64,000 nt of DNA from Citrobacter sp. RHB25-C09 (GCF_013836145.1 NZ_CP057483.1:1922001-1986000); one strand, 5' to 3'. Shown: positions 17,536-26,899, counted from the first letter of the stretch. The notes: generated by a model from the letters alone, not told the origin. A program made the numbers and translations.

Positions 17536-18566
17536 TGATCATCCGTCCAATTGAACGTTCCGATATCAGCGCGCTGATGAAACTGGCCAGCAAAACCGGT
17601 GGCGGGCTGACCTCACTTCCGGCCAACGAAGCGACGCTGAGCGCACGTATAGAGCGCTCGCTGAAAACCTGGCAAGGCGAACTGCCCAAAAGTGAACAGG
17701 GTTTTGTCTTCGTGCTGGAAGATACGCAAACCGGCACGGTGGCCGGAATATGCGCTATTGAAGTGGCGGTGGGGCTGAACGATCCCTGGTACAACTATCG
17801 CGTCGGGACGCTGGTTCATGCCTCAAAAGAGCTGAACGTGTATAACGCGCTGCCGACGCTTTTCTTAAGTAACGACCACACCGGTAGCAGCGAATTATGT
17901 ACGTTATTTCTCGACCCCGACTGGCGCAAAGAGGGCAACGGATACCTGCTGTCGAAGTCGCGCTTCATGTTTATGGCGGCGTTTCGCGACAAATTTAATG
18001 AAAAAGTGGTTGCGGAAATGCGTGGCGTCATCGACGAGCACGGCTATTCACCGTTCTGGCAAAGTCTTGGCAAACGCTTCTTCTCTATGGAGTTTACCCG
18101 GGCGGATTTTCTCTGTGGCACCGGACAGAAAGCCTTTATTGCCGAGCTGATGCCTAAGCATCCGATCTACACCGATTTTCTCTCCGAAGAGGCGCAGGCG
18201 GTGATCGGCGAAGTGCACCCGCAAACCGCGCCAGCCCGCGCGGTGCTGGAAAAAGAAGGTTTCCGCTATCGTAACTACATCGACATCTTCGACGGTGGAC
18301 CGACGCTGGAGTGCGATATCGACCGGGTGCGGGCGATCCGCAAGAGTCGACTGGTGGAGGTCGCGGAAGGGCAGCCGGCGACGGGCGACTTCCCGGCCTG
18401 TCTGGTGGCGAATGAAAACTATCACAACTTCCGCGTCATGCTGGTGCGTGCTGACCCGGATTCGCAACGGCTGGTGTTAACGGCAGCACAACTGGATGCC
18501 CTGAAATGTCGTGCCGGAGATCGCGTCCGTTTTGTGCGTCTTTGCGCTGAGGAGAAAACAGTATGA
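17532..18566 (+). CDS. astA: Arginine N-succinyltransferase
   Basis: First enzyme of the AST pathway: succinyl-CoA plus L-arginine to N2-succinylarginine. 344 residues. Diagnostic blocks are the start MMIIRPIERSDISALM, TGGGLTSLPANEATL, and the highly conserved SSELCTLFLDPDWRKEG and FDGGPTLECDIDRVR. ATG at 17532 is chosen because GGAGG lies six bases upstream and it overlaps the astC stop as ATGA. The stop overlaps astD by four bases. Confidence 0.97.
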   Translation: MMIIRPIERSDISALMKLASKTGGGLTSLPANEATLSARIERSLKTWQGELPKSEQGFVFVLEDTQTGTVAGICAIEVAVGLNDPWYNYRVGTLVHASKELNVYNALPTLFLSNDHTGSSELCTLFLDPDWRKEGNGYLLSKSRFMFMAAFRDKFNEKVVAEMRGVIDEHGYSPFWQSLGKRFFSMEFTRADFLCGTGQKAFIAELMPKHPIYTDFLSEEAQAVIGEVHPQTAPARAVLEKEGFRYRNYIDIFDGGPTLECDIDRVRAIRKSRLVEVAEGQPATGDFPACLVANENYHNFRVMLVRADPDSQRLVLTAAQLDALKCRAGDRVRFVRLCAEEKTV

Positions 18567-20041
18567 CTTTATGGATCAACGGTGACTGGGTGACCGGTCA
18601 GGGTGAACGACGGGTAAAAACCGACCCGGTGAAAGGCGATGTCCTGTGGGAAGGTCACGATGCCGATCCCGCACAGGTGGCCGAGGCCGCACGCGCCGCG
18701 CGAGCAGCCTTTCGCGACTGGGCGCGACGTCCCTTCAGCGAACGCCAGGCAATAGTCGAAACCTTCGCCGGACTGCTGGAGAGTCATAAAACGCAGTTGA
18801 CTAGCCTCATTGGCAGGGAAACCGGCAAGCCGCGCTGGGAAGCGGCGACGGAAGTGACGGCGATGATCAACAAAGTCGCCATTTCAATCAAGGCTTATCA
18901 TGCGCGCACCGGGGAACAACAAAGTGAGTTGCCTGACGGGGCGGCGACGCTTCGCCATCGTCCGCACGGCGTACTGGCGGTATTCGGACCATACAACTTT
19001 CCGGGTCATCTGCCCAATGGACATATCGTACCGGCGCTGCTGGCTGGCAACACCATTATCTTCAAACCCAGCGAATTGACACCGTGGATTGGCGAAGCGG
19101 TGATGAAACTCTGGGAGCAGGCCGGGCTGCCTCACGGCGTGCTGAATCTGGTACAGGGCGGGCGCGATACCGGGCAGGCGCTAAGCGCGCTGGAGGATCT
19201 GGATGGCCTGTTGTTTACCGGTAGTGCGAATACGGGTTACCAGTTGCATCGCCAGCTCGCCGGGCAGCCAGAGAAGATTCTCGCGCTGGAAATGGGCGGC
19301 AACAACCCGCTGATTATCGAAGATCCGGCGGATATCGATGGCGCTGTTCACCTGACGATCCAGTCGGCATTTGTGACTGCCGGGCAGCGCTGCACCTGCG
19401 CACGTCGTCTGTTGGTGAAAAAGGGGCCGCAGGGGGATGCATTTCTTGCTCGGCTGGTTGAAGTGAGTCAACGTCTGCAGCCGGGGCGCTGGGACGAGGA
19501 GCCGCAGCCGTTTATGGGGGGCCTGATTTCTGAACATGCGGCACGGCATGTTGTGGATGCCTGGCAGCGCCTGGAGTCGCTGGGGGGGCGCACGCTGCTG
19601 GCGCCGCGACTGCTTGCAGCGGGAACGTCGCTACTATCGCCAGGGATCGTTGAGCTGACCGGTGTGGCAAATATTCCGGATGAAGAGGTCTTTGGCCCAC
19701 TGCTGGGCGTCTGGCGCTATGACAGCTTTGACGACGCGATTGCTATGGCTAACAACACCCGTTATGGCCTGTCATGCGGACTGGTTTCCCCGGTTCGGGC
19801 GCAGTTTGACCAGCTTCTGCTCGAAGCGCGCGCGGGGATCGTCAACTGGAACAAACCATTAACCGGCGCTGCCAGTACCGCGCCATTTGGCGGCGTGGGT
19901 GCCTCCGGGAACCACCGCGCCAGCGCGTGGTATGCCGCTGACTATTGTGCGTGGCCGATGGCGAGTCTGGAATCTGCGGCGTTGACGCTTCCGGGCACGC
20001 TCAGCCCTGGACTGGATTTTTCGCGTGAGGGTTCGCTATGA
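18563..20041 (+). CDS. astD: Succinylglutamate-semialdehyde dehydrogenase
   Basis: NAD-dependent aldehyde dehydrogenase, fourth step of the AST pathway, oxidising N-succinylglutamate 5-semialdehyde. 492 residues, as in E. coli. Aldehyde dehydrogenase motifs: FGPYNFPGHLPNGH, LFTGSANTGYQLH, LEMGGNNPLII with the general-base Glu, and FVTAGQRCTCARR with the catalytic Cys. Overlaps astA and astB by four bases each. Confidence 0.97.
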   Translation: MTLWINGDWVTGQGERRVKTDPVKGDVLWEGHDADPAQVAEAARAARAAFRDWARRPFSERQAIVETFAGLLESHKTQLTSLIGRETGKPRWEAATEVTAMINKVAISIKAYHARTGEQQSELPDGAATLRHRPHGVLAVFGPYNFPGHLPNGHIVPALLAGNTIIFKPSELTPWIGEAVMKLWEQAGLPHGVLNLVQGGRDTGQALSALEDLDGLLFTGSANTGYQLHRQLAGQPEKILALEMGGNNPLIIEDPADIDGAVHLTIQSAFVTAGQRCTCARRLLVKKGPQGDAFLARLVEVSQRLQPGRWDEEPQPFMGGLISEHAARHVVDAWQRLESLGGRTLLAPRLLAAGTSLLSPGIVELTGVANIPDEEVFGPLLGVWRYDSFDDAIAMANNTRYGLSCGLVSPVRAQFDQLLLEARAGIVNWNKPLTGAASTAPFGGVGASGNHRASAWYAADYCAWPMASLESAALTLPGTLSPGLDFSREGSL

Positions 20042-21381
20042 AAGCGCGCGAGGTGAATTTTGACGGGCTGGTGGGGCTAACGCACCATTATGCGGGGCTG
20101 TCATTTGGTAATGAAGCGTCGACGCGCCACCGCCATCAGGTTTCGAACCCGCGTCTGGCGGCAAAGCAGGGGCTTCTGAAAATGAAAGCGCTGGCGGATG
20201 CCGGCTACCCGCAAGCGGTGATCCCGCCGCACGAGCGGCCGTTTATACCGGCGCTTCGTCAACTGGGCTTTAGCGGTAGTGATGAGCAAGTGATTGAGAA
20301 AGTGGCGCGTCAGGCGCCACACTGGCTCTCCAGCATCAGTTCAGCCTCACCCATGTGGGTGGCGAATGCCGCGACGGTAGCGCCGTCGGCAGATACGCTG
20401 GATGGCAAAGTCCACTTGACGGTCGCCAACCTGAATAACAAATTTCACCGTTCTCTGGAAGCGCCGACTACCGAAGCGTTACTGCGGGCGATTTTCCGCG
20501 ACGAACGGTATTTTAGCGTTCACTCCGCGCTCCCGCAGGTGGCGATGCTCGGCGATGAAGGTGCTGCGAACCATAACCGTCTGGGCGGAGAGTACGGCGA
20601 ACCCGGTACGCAATTGTTTGTCTATGGTCGCGAGGAGGGCGGTACAACGCGACCTTCGCGTTATCCGGCGCGTCAGACGCGTGAAGCCAGTGAGGCGGTG
20701 GCTCGCCTCAATCAGGTGAATCCTCATCAGTGTCTGTTTGTGCAGCAGCACCCGGATGTTATCGACCAGGGCGTCTTTCATAACGATGTGATCGCGGTGG
20801 CGAATCGCGAGGTGCTGTTTTGCCACGAACAGGCATTTGCAAAACAGGACGAGGTACTGAGCCAGTTACACGCGCGCGTTCCGGGCTTTACTCCGATAGT
20901 GGTTCCTGCCGCTAAGGTTTCAGTTGCGGATGCTGTCTCTACCTATCTGTTTAACAGTCAGTTGCTCAGCCGTGAAGATGGCTCAATGATGCTGGTGTTA
21001 CCGCAGGAGTGCCGCGAACATGCCGGCGTCTGGCGCTATCTGACCAACCTGCTGGAAGCTGATAACCCCGTTCGTGATATGCGGGTGTTTGACCTGCGCG
21101 AAAGCATGTCTAATGGCGGTGGCCCGGCTTGTCTGCGTCTTCGCGTGGTATTAACCGTTGAGGAGCGCCAGGCGGTGAATCCGGCGGTGATGATGAACGA
21201 TACCTTGTTCAATTCGCTCAACGACTGGGTGGATCGCTATTATCGGGATCGCTTAACGGCGGCGGATTTAGCTGATCCGCAGCTACTGCGCGAAGGGCGC
21301 GAAGCGCTGGACGCCCTGACGCGGCTGCTGCGGCTGGGGTCGGTTTACCCATTCCAGCAGATTGGGGGCGCTCATGGATAA
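20038..21381 (+). CDS. astB: N-succinylarginine dihydrolase
   Basis: Second enzyme of the AST pathway: hydrolyses N2-succinylarginine to succinylornithine, ammonia and CO2. 447 residues. The start MKAREVNFDGLVGLTHHYAG is characteristic, and the amidinotransferase-fold active site is visible: GDEGAANHNRL with the family's conserved Glu/His region, and NGGGPACLRLRVVL with the catalytic Cys near residue 365. Its start overlaps the astD stop and astE overlaps its 3' end by eight bases. Confidence 0.97.
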   Translation: MKAREVNFDGLVGLTHHYAGLSFGNEASTRHRHQVSNPRLAAKQGLLKMKALADAGYPQAVIPPHERPFIPALRQLGFSGSDEQVIEKVARQAPHWLSSISSASPMWVANAATVAPSADTLDGKVHLTVANLNNKFHRSLEAPTTEALLRAIFRDERYFSVHSALPQVAMLGDEGAANHNRLGGEYGEPGTQLFVYGREEGGTTRPSRYPARQTREASEAVARLNQVNPHQCLFVQQHPDVIDQGVFHNDVIAVANREVLFCHEQAFAKQDEVLSQLHARVPGFTPIVVPAAKVSVADAVSTYLFNSQLLSREDGSMMLVLPQECREHAGVWRYLTNLLEADNPVRDMRVFDLRESMSNGGGPACLRLRVVLTVEERQAVNPAVMMNDTLFNSLNDWVDRYYRDRLTAADLADPQLLREGREALDALTRLLRLGSVYPFQQIGGAHG

Positions 21382-22342
21382 TTTCCTTGCCGCCACGCTG
21401 GCGGGGGTAACGTCAGTGGTGGACCAGGGGGAAGGCAACGGCTTTCATTGGCGCTGGACCTGTCCGGGTGTGCTGGAACTCATGCCAACTGCGCCAGTCA
21501 CTGGCGCACTGGTGATTTCAGCCGGTATCCATGGCAACGAAACGGCACCGGTAGAAATTGTCAGTAACCTGCTGGCTGCGTTAAGTCAGGGTGCAATTGC
21601 GTTACGCTGGCGCCTGCTGGTGATCCTCGGCAATCCCCAGGCGTTGGCCGAGGGGAAACGTTACTGCCATAGCGATATGAACCGGATGTTCGGCGGGCGC
21701 TGGCAGCAGTTTGCTGAAAGCGGAGAAACGCAGCGTGCAAGAGAGCTTGAGCGCTGTGTCGACGCGTTTTACTCCCATGGTAAAGAGGCGATTCGCTGGC
21801 ATCTGGATCTTCATACCGCCATCCGGGGATCGCTCCATTTGCGCTTTGGCGTGTTGCCACAGCGTTCGATTCCCTGGGATGAAGCATTTCTGGCATGGCT
21901 TGGCGTCGCAGGACTTGAAGCGTTGGTTTTTCATCAGACCCCTGCCGGGACGTTTACCCACTATAGCGCTGAGCATTTCGGCGCGCTCTCATGCACGCTG
22001 GAGTTGGGGAAAGCACTACCCTTCGGGCAGAACGATCTGCGGCAGTTTGCCGACACGGCAGAAGCCCTTGCCAAATTGCTGGCAGGAACGACGACCGGCA
22101 CCTGCGCGCAAGCGCCTGTTCGCTACCGTGTGGCGTCGCAAATCACCCGTCGCAGCGAGGCATTTGTTCTCCATATGGACAGCCAGACACTCAACTTTAC
22201 GCCATTTAAAGAAGGGACACTGTTGGCCGAAGAGGGTGATGAACGTTTTATTGTCAGCCATGACGTTGAATATGTTCTCTTTCCTAATCCTGGCGTGGCG
22301 CTGGGACTTCGTGCCGGATTAATGCTCGAAAAAATATCCTGA
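21374..22342 (+). CDS. astE: Succinylglutamate desuccinylase
   Basis: Zinc enzyme of the last AST step: succinylglutamate to succinate and glutamate. 322 residues. Zinc ligands counted directly are His53 and Glu56 in SAGIHGNETAP, with a third His in WHLDLHTAIRG. ATG at 21374 (MDNFLAATLAG) is the start, overlapping astB by eight bases. The gene ends with a strong intrinsic terminator, closing the ast operon. Confidence 0.96.
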   Translation: MDNFLAATLAGVTSVVDQGEGNGFHWRWTCPGVLELMPTAPVTGALVISAGIHGNETAPVEIVSNLLAALSQGAIALRWRLLVILGNPQALAEGKRYCHSDMNRMFGGRWQQFAESGETQRARELERCVDAFYSHGKEAIRWHLDLHTAIRGSLHLRFGVLPQRSIPWDEAFLAWLGVAGLEALVFHQTPAGTFTHYSAEHFGALSCTLELGKALPFGQNDLRQFADTAEALAKLLAGTTTGTCAQAPVRYRVASQITRRSEAFVLHMDSQTLNFTPFKEGTLLAEEGDERFIVSHDVEYVLFPNPGVALGLRAGLMLEKIS

Positions 22343-22343
22343 T

Positions 22344-22379
22344 AAACACTCCGCAGACTGCACGCTGCGGAGTGTTTAT
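22344..22379 (+). terminator. Terminator of the ast operon
   Basis: A perfect 13-base inverted repeat, AAACACTCCGCAG with CTGCGGAGTGTTT, around an eight-base loop. Its A and T flanks make it work in both directions. It starts two bases past the astE stop. Confidence 0.9.
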
Positions 22380-22689
22380 ATATTGTGCGCCAGGAAATAA
22401 TTACGGATTATTCCTGGTGAATTGCTTTATTTATAATCGCTGGTGCGGTATAGTTCTTCATAATTTCTGCAAAATCATGATGTTGTCATTATTTCTTTCA
22501 ACTCTCCTTAATCATTTCTTATTTTCTCCACAATTGGCGAAAAATTGTTTTTTACGCTTTCATTGTTTTACTGTTGCTCTGACTTTTTGACGAATAACCC
22601 GCTAAAGTTAATCTCGTCAACACGGCACTGCACTTCTGAATAAGTGGTCAGTAAAGCCGTAAAAATAACTGAAAGGAAGGATAGAGATT
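22380..22689. other. AT-rich region upstream of spy
   Basis: About 310 bases with no convincing gene. In E. coli spy is induced by CpxR and BaeR, so this should hold their sites, but I could not pick out a confident match. GGAAGGATAG near 22674-22683 is the spy ribosome-binding region. Confidence 0.5.
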
Positions 22690-23172
22690 ATGCGTAAATT
22701 AACTGCACTGTTTGTTGCTTCTACCCTGGCACTGGGCGCGGCGAATCTGGCCCACGCAGCGGATACGACGGCAGCGCCGGCAGACGCTAAACCGATGATG
22801 CAACATAAAGGCAAATTCGGTCCGCATCATGACATGATGTTTAAAGACCTGAATCTGACTGATGCGCAGAAACAGCAAATTCGTGAAATCATGAAAGGCC
22901 AGCGTGACCAGATGAAACGTCCGCCGGTAGAAGAACGCCGCGCAATGCACGAAATCATTGCCAGCGACAGCTTCGATAAAGCCAAAGCGGAAGCGCAGAT
23001 CGCGAAGATGGAAGAGCAGCGCAAAGCCAATATGCTGGCGCACATGGAAACACAGAATAAGATCTACAACATTCTGACCCCTGAGCAGAAAAAGCAATTT
23101 AATGCTAATTTTGAGAAGCGTCTGACAGAACGTGCGGCGCGTACGGATAAAATGGCTCAACCTGCTGAGTAA
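22690..23172 (+). CDS. spy: Periplasmic ATP-independent chaperone Spy
   Basis: Cradle-shaped chaperone induced by envelope stress. 160 residues (E. coli 161). The signal peptide MRKLTALFVASTLALGAANLAHA is followed by a basic, Met-rich mature domain with the LTxxQ motifs LTDAQKQQI and LTPEQKKQF, the signature of the Spy/CpxP family. The many MEEQRKANM-type helices fit its all-alpha dimer. Monocistronic with its own terminator. Confidence 0.96.
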   Translation: MRKLTALFVASTLALGAANLAHAADTTAAPADAKPMMQHKGKFGPHHDMMFKDLNLTDAQKQQIREIMKGQRDQMKRPPVEERRAMHEIIASDSFDKAKAEAQIAKMEEQRKANMLAHMETQNKIYNILTPEQKKQFNANFEKRLTERAARTDKMAQPAE

Positions 23173-23195
23173 TCCTTAGCTAGGCTAAATTGAAG

Positions 23196-23254
23196 ACCGC
23201 CGGTCCTGTTCACCCTCTCGATGGAGGCGGTGGACAGGATCGGCGGTTTTTTTT
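23196..23254 (+). terminator. Terminator after spy
   Basis: ACCGCCGGTCCTGT pairs with ACAGGATCGGCGGT across a loop of about 20 bases and is followed by eight Ts. Confidence 0.88.
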
Positions 23255-23341
23255 CATATCAACTGCCTAAGGGAAATCCTCACTGCTGCCGATAACGATC
23301 CCGTGCCCTAATTTGCCGCACGCTTTCTCTCAGGAGTGATA

Positions 23342-23917
23342 ATGGACTATTTTGATATTCGCAAAATGCCGGTGAGTCTCTGGCGCAATGGCGCTGGTGA
23401 AACACGGGAAATTTGTTGTTTTCCCCCTGCGACCCGGGATTTTGACTGGCGCGCCAGCATTGCCTCGCTGGCCGGGAACGGTGAGTTCTCACTTTTCCCC
23501 GGCGTTGAGCGCGTGATTACGTTGCTGGAAGGAAGCGAAGTCACGCTCGAAAGCCAGGGCGCGTTCACCCATACCCTGAAAAAGCATCAGCCGTTCACTT
23601 TTCCCGGTGAGCGTGTGGTGAAAGCGACGCTGACGGAAGGGCAGATGTCGATGGACTTCAATATTATGACCCGTCGCGACGCCTGTCAGGCCAAAGTCAG
23701 GGTCGCCGATCGCACGTTTACCACGTTTGGTTCGCGGGGCGGCGTGGTATTCGTGATAAGCGGTACCTGGCAACTGGGGGAAAAGGTGTTAACCGCCGAT
23801 CAGGGCGCTTGCTGGCATGATGGTAAGCACACGCTACGTTTACTCAAGCCTGAAGGGAAACTGCTGTTCAGTGAAATCACCTGGCTTCACGGTCACTCTC
23901 CCCATTCAGCTCAATAA
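23342..23917 (+). CDS. ves: HutD/Ves family cupin protein
   Basis: Cold- and stress-inducible protein of unknown biochemical role in the HutD/Ves cupin family. 191 residues, equal to E. coli Ves. Conserved blocks LWRNGAGETREICCFPP and DFDWRASIASLAGNGEFSLFPG define the family. AGGAG (23332-23336) is five bases before ATG 23342, which is chosen over a GTG two codons upstream. Its last 41 bases overlap the 3' end of the convergent cho gene. Confidence 0.93.
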   Translation: MDYFDIRKMPVSLWRNGAGETREICCFPPATRDFDWRASIASLAGNGEFSLFPGVERVITLLEGSEVTLESQGAFTHTLKKHQPFTFPGERVVKATLTEGQMSMDFNIMTRRDACQAKVRVADRTFTTFGSRGGVVFVISGTWQLGEKVLTADQGACWHDGKHTLRLLKPEGKLLFSEITWLHGHSPHSAQ

Positions 23918-24764
23918 TTTCACAAGCCCCGGAGATGAGCGGTTTGCAGAGAATTTTATAACCGTCCTGGTCAAACCCCGCGGGGGTGCGCATCAGCGCC
24001 GCCGCCGCGTCCAGGGTTTCAACCGCGCCCAGCCAGAACCAGTTATTGATAATATGGAACTGGGTCATTTCCGGACGGCTCTCCTTAAGCGCAATGGCAT
24101 TTTTCCACGGCCAGCAAACGACGCGAAGCCTTTCAAGCGATGCCAGCAAGCGCAACTGGTGTTCCTCCGGGCTCTCTTTGCCGCAACAGGCACCCGCGCA
24201 GCGATTCAATGCTGAACGAAAGCAGGCGCGTCCACGGCTCAGGGGTTCCAGCCCCAGCAAACCGTAACAGAGCTTTTGTTCATCTGCGAGAGATTGTAAC
24301 GCTGCCAGGGCGCTGCGACGGTTGGCAAAAAGGCCAAACAGATCTGGCGCATGAGAGAAATCAATGTCGCGGGCATAAACAACCTGCACACGCTGTCCAT
24401 TCACCTGCAGGGCGCAGAGCTGGCGATTTCGGCGCAGCCGCTTATTGAACAGCGGCTGTTGCTCTTTAATGAGTCGTGCTTCCAGCAATAACGCACCAAT
24501 TTCACCCGCCGTACAGATCCAGGATATCCGCCGGGACTGGCGCAGCATGGCGGCTTCGTCAGGGGAGCGTAAGTGCGATAATACCCGACTACGCAGATTA
24601 ACGCTTTTACCGATATAGAGTGGCATTGCCTCGCTTTCGCTGTGAAAAAGGTAAACGCCGGGAACGGAGGGAAGCGACTCCAGAAAAGGGCGAAGATGTT
24701 CGGGGTATTCGTATATTGCCGCTGCTTCAAACTCAAGACGAGGAACTGATTGACGCCGTACCAC
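23877..24764 (-). CDS. cho: SOS-induced excinuclease Cho (UvrC homologue)
   Basis: GIY-YIG endonuclease that makes the 3' incision in nucleotide excision repair as a back-up to UvrC. 295 residues. The N-terminal GIY-YIG nuclease domain is GVYLFHSESE...PLYIGKSVNLRSRV, followed by a cysteine-rich part (CFRSALNRCAGACCGKE). The start is GTG at 24764, giving the E. coli-like VRRQSVPRLEFEAAAIYEY; GGAG sits six bases upstream and a LexA box 14 bases upstream. Longer ATG frames would read through the operator. The 3' end overlaps ves by 41 bases. Confidence 0.94.
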   Translation of the reverse strand: MVRRQSVPRLEFEAAAIYEYPEHLRPFLESLPSVPGVYLFHSESEAMPLYIGKSVNLRSRVLSHLRSPDEAAMLRQSRRISWICTAGEIGALLLEARLIKEQQPLFNKRLRRNRQLCALQVNGQRVQVVYARDIDFSHAPDLFGLFANRRSALAALQSLADEQKLCYGLLGLEPLSRGRACFRSALNRCAGACCGKESPEEHQLRLLASLERLRVVCWPWKNAIALKESRPEMTQFHIINNWFWLGAVETLDAAAALMRTPAGFDQDGYKILCKPLISGACEIIELNGESDREAR

Positions 24765-24777
24765 TGTTGACTCCAGA

Positions 24778-24797
24778 TGCTGGTTATTCATCCAGTA
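24778..24797 (-). promoter_or_regulatory. LexA box of cho
   Basis: TACTGGATGAATAACCAGCA on the minus strand has the LexA half-sites CTG-N10-CAG with AT-rich centre. It lies just upstream of the GTG start of cho, which is known to be an SOS gene. Confidence 0.75.
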
Positions 24798-24835
24798 TAG
24801 CAGCGCGATGTCGATCAAAAAAGAGGCAGATGCGT

Positions 24836-24877
24836 GGTACTGGCCGGATAAGCCGTGATGCGTTATCCGGCACAGGA
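24836..24877. repeat. REP unit between nadE and cho
   Basis: CTGGCCGGATAAGCCGTGATGCGTTATCCGGCA is a single REP hairpin. Confidence 0.8.
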
Positions 24878-24881
24878 GGAA

Positions 24882-25709
24882 TTATTTCTTCCAGAAGTCG
24901 TCAAACACGGTAATCGGAGGCCGACGCTTATGCTCCGTCTTCAGATACCACCCTTCAATGATTTTTGCGATGGCGGGATCGATCGCTTTACCTTCCAGGT
25001 AATCATCAATATTTTCATAGGTGACGCCGAGCGCGGCTTCATCGGGGAGAGAAGGGCGATCGTCTTCCAGGTCAGCGGTGGGTGCTTTCTTATAAAGATG
25101 TTCCGGACAACCTAACGCCGCCAGCAATTGCTTACCCTGACGCTTGTTGAGGCGGAACAGGGGGTTAATGTCGGTGCCGCCGTCGCCGTATTTGGTGAAG
25201 AAACCGGTAATAGCTTCTGCTGCATGGTCAGTGCCGACCACCACGCCGCTGGTCATTCCGGCGATACTGTACTGGGCCTTCATGCGCTCGCGCGCTTTTT
25301 CATTGCCGCGCACAAAATCACTTAACTCGATGCCAGCTTCGCGCAGCGCCTGTTCGCTTGCCAGCACTGAACCTTTGATATTAACGGTGAGCACCCGATC
25401 AGGCTGGATAAACGTAAGGGCATCCTGACAGTCCTGCTCGTCGAACTGCACGCCATAAGGCAGGCGCACTGCGATAAATTGCAGGGCATCATTGCCAGTT
25501 TCTGCGCGCAGCTCGCTAATCGCCATCTGGCAAAGTTTTCCCGCCAGCGTAGAGTCCTGCCCGCCGCTGATCCCCAGCACAAGGCTTTTCAGGAAAGGAT
25601 ACCGTTGCAGATAGGCTTTGAGGAAATCCACGCTGCGGCGGATCTCTTCCGCTGGATTAATGTGCGGTTTAGCGCCGAGCGCTTTGATGATCTCTTGTTG
25701 CAGAGCCAT
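24882..25709 (-). CDS. nadE: NH3-dependent NAD+ synthetase
   Basis: Amidates deamido-NAD to NAD+ with ammonia and ATP, final step of NAD synthesis. 275 residues, full length. The PP-loop ATP-binding motif is LGISGGQDSTLAGK (around residues 44-57), and GTDHAAEAITGFFTKYGDGGTDINPL plus the substrate loop KAPTADLEDDRPSLPDE follow in order. No glutaminase domain, so ammonia dependent. Divergent from osmE across 216 bases. Confidence 0.97.
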   Translation of the reverse strand: MALQQEIIKALGAKPHINPAEEIRRSVDFLKAYLQRYPFLKSLVLGISGGQDSTLAGKLCQMAISELRAETGNDALQFIAVRLPYGVQFDEQDCQDALTFIQPDRVLTVNIKGSVLASEQALREAGIELSDFVRGNEKARERMKAQYSIAGMTSGVVVGTDHAAEAITGFFTKYGDGGTDINPLFRLNKRQGKQLLAALGCPEHLYKKAPTADLEDDRPSLPDEAALGVTYENIDDYLEGKAIDPAIAKIIEGWYLKTEHKRRPPITVFDDFWKK

Positions 25710-25925
25710 TTACCCCCTCCTATTAAAAGAATAAAAACAGACTGGGTTAAAGCTAACCCTTTGCTGTGGAAACGACAAGTCACCCTGCGGTAAGTGATGG
25801 TTAAAACAACAACCTTCTGCCCGATCGGAATTTGATGAAATATATCGTCTGCTAATCGTCAACTTGAAAAATGTCATATTGTATTCCAGACTTACATAAC
25901 ACGCTGATAAACAAGAGGACGATAT

Positions 25926-26267
25926 ATGAACAAGAATATAGCAGGAATTCTGGGTGCAGCGGCGGTATTGACTATGCTGGCAGGATGTACGGCGTATGAC
26001 CGTACCAAAGATCAATTTGTCCAACCTGTGGTGAAAGACGTTAAAAAAGGCATGAGCCGGGCGCAGGTTGCACAGATTGCGGGGAAACCTTCATCTGAAG
26101 TGAGCATGGTTCACGCTCGCGGTACCTGTCAGACATACATCCTGGGTCAACGTGATGGTAAAGCAGAAACCTATTTTGTCGCCCTGGATGATACAGGTCA
26201 TGTCATAAACTCAGGCTACCAGAGCTGTGCTGAATACGACACCGACCCACAGGCAGCTAAGCAGTAA
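25926..26267 (+). CDS. osmE: Osmotically inducible lipoprotein OsmE
   Basis: Outer-membrane lipoprotein of the SmpA/OmlA fold, 113 residues. Lipobox MLAGC with the lipidated Cys21 ends a short signal peptide. The mature part has VKDVKKGMSRAQVAQIAGKPS, the typical BamE-like motif. Known to be induced by osmotic stress and sigma-S; its cellular job is unclear. An intrinsic terminator follows. Confidence 0.95.
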   Translation: MNKNIAGILGAAAVLTMLAGCTAYDRTKDQFVQPVVKDVKKGMSRAQVAQIAGKPSSEVSMVHARGTCQTYILGQRDGKAETYFVALDDTGHVINSGYQSCAEYDTDPQAAKQ

Positions 26268-26295
26268 TATCTGTTTATTGCCTGAACAGCTCCCG

Positions 26296-26321
26296 AAACC
26301 GGCCACTGTGCCGGTTTTTTT
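26296..26321 (+). terminator. Terminator after osmE
   Basis: AAACCGGC, a six-base loop and GCCGGTTT followed by further Ts. Confidence 0.88.
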
Positions 26322-26366
26322 GTTTCTGAATGATCTTAATTATTGCCGCGAATTATTTACCCGAAG

Positions 26367-26382
26367 TGTGAAGGGTGTCAAA
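26367..26382 (+). promoter_or_regulatory. CRP site of the chb operon
   Basis: TGTGA-AGGGTG-TCAAA matches the CRP consensus TGTGA-N6-TCACA with two mismatches and lies 184 bases upstream of chbB. CRP activation of chb is known. An AT-rich stretch just before it (26350-26360) could be a NagC site, not confidently placed. Confidence 0.65.
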
Positions 26383-26565
26383 ACACCAGGTCAATGAGAG
26401 ACAATTTTGGTGGTCAAGGAAATACCATCACTGAGTCCGATCCCGTATACTCGTTTCAGACACAGAATTAAGTCTTCCGGTTACGCAAGTTGTCCAGTGC
26501 ACGGATGCAGGTTGAAGCTTGCGGCCTGTCTGGTTAACAGATAATCGCACATGAGGAGCGTTTTT

Positions 26566-26886
26566 ATGGAAAAGAAACACATTTATCTGTTTTGCTCTGC
26601 GGGCATGTCTACATCTTTGCTGGTTTCGAAGATGCGTGCGCAGGCTGAAAAATATGAAGTGCCGGTTATTATTGAAGCATTTCCAGAAACACTGGCCGGA
26701 GAAAAAGGCCCAACAGCCGATGTCGTCTTATTAGGCCCGCAAATTGCTTATATGTTGCCCGAAATTCAGCGTTTGTTACCTGACAAACCTGTAGAAGTGA
26801 TTGACTCGCTGTTGTATGGCAAAGTCGATGGTTTAGGCGTGCTTAAGGCTGCAGTTGCAGCAATTAAAAAAGCCGCTGCGAATTAA
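26566..26886 (+). CDS. chbB: PTS N,N'-diacetylchitobiose EIIB component
   Basis: Phosphocarrier of the chitobiose phosphotransferase system. 106 residues, very close to E. coli. The phosphorylated cysteine is Cys10 in LFCSAGMSTSLL. ATG at 26566 follows GAGGAG; an upstream in-frame start adds five residues without support. First gene of chbBCARFG, which imports, deacetylates and hydrolyses chitin disaccharide. The 3' intergenic region holds the ChiX-pairing site. Confidence 0.97.
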   Translation: MEKKHIYLFCSAGMSTSLLVSKMRAQAEKYEVPVIIEAFPETLAGEKGPTADVVLLGPQIAYMLPEIQRLLPDKPVEVIDSLLYGKVDGLGVLKAAVAAIKKAAAN

Positions 26887-26899
26887 TATTTTAATTTTT

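Noticed and set aside
22372..22590. 72-codon frame after astE
   Set aside because: Starts inside the ast terminator and runs through AT-rich control DNA of spy; no family resemblance.
22650..22662. GTAAAGCCGTAAA as a CpxR box of spy
   Set aside because: The spacing between GTAAA repeats is three, not the usual five, and it lies almost on the ribosome-binding site.
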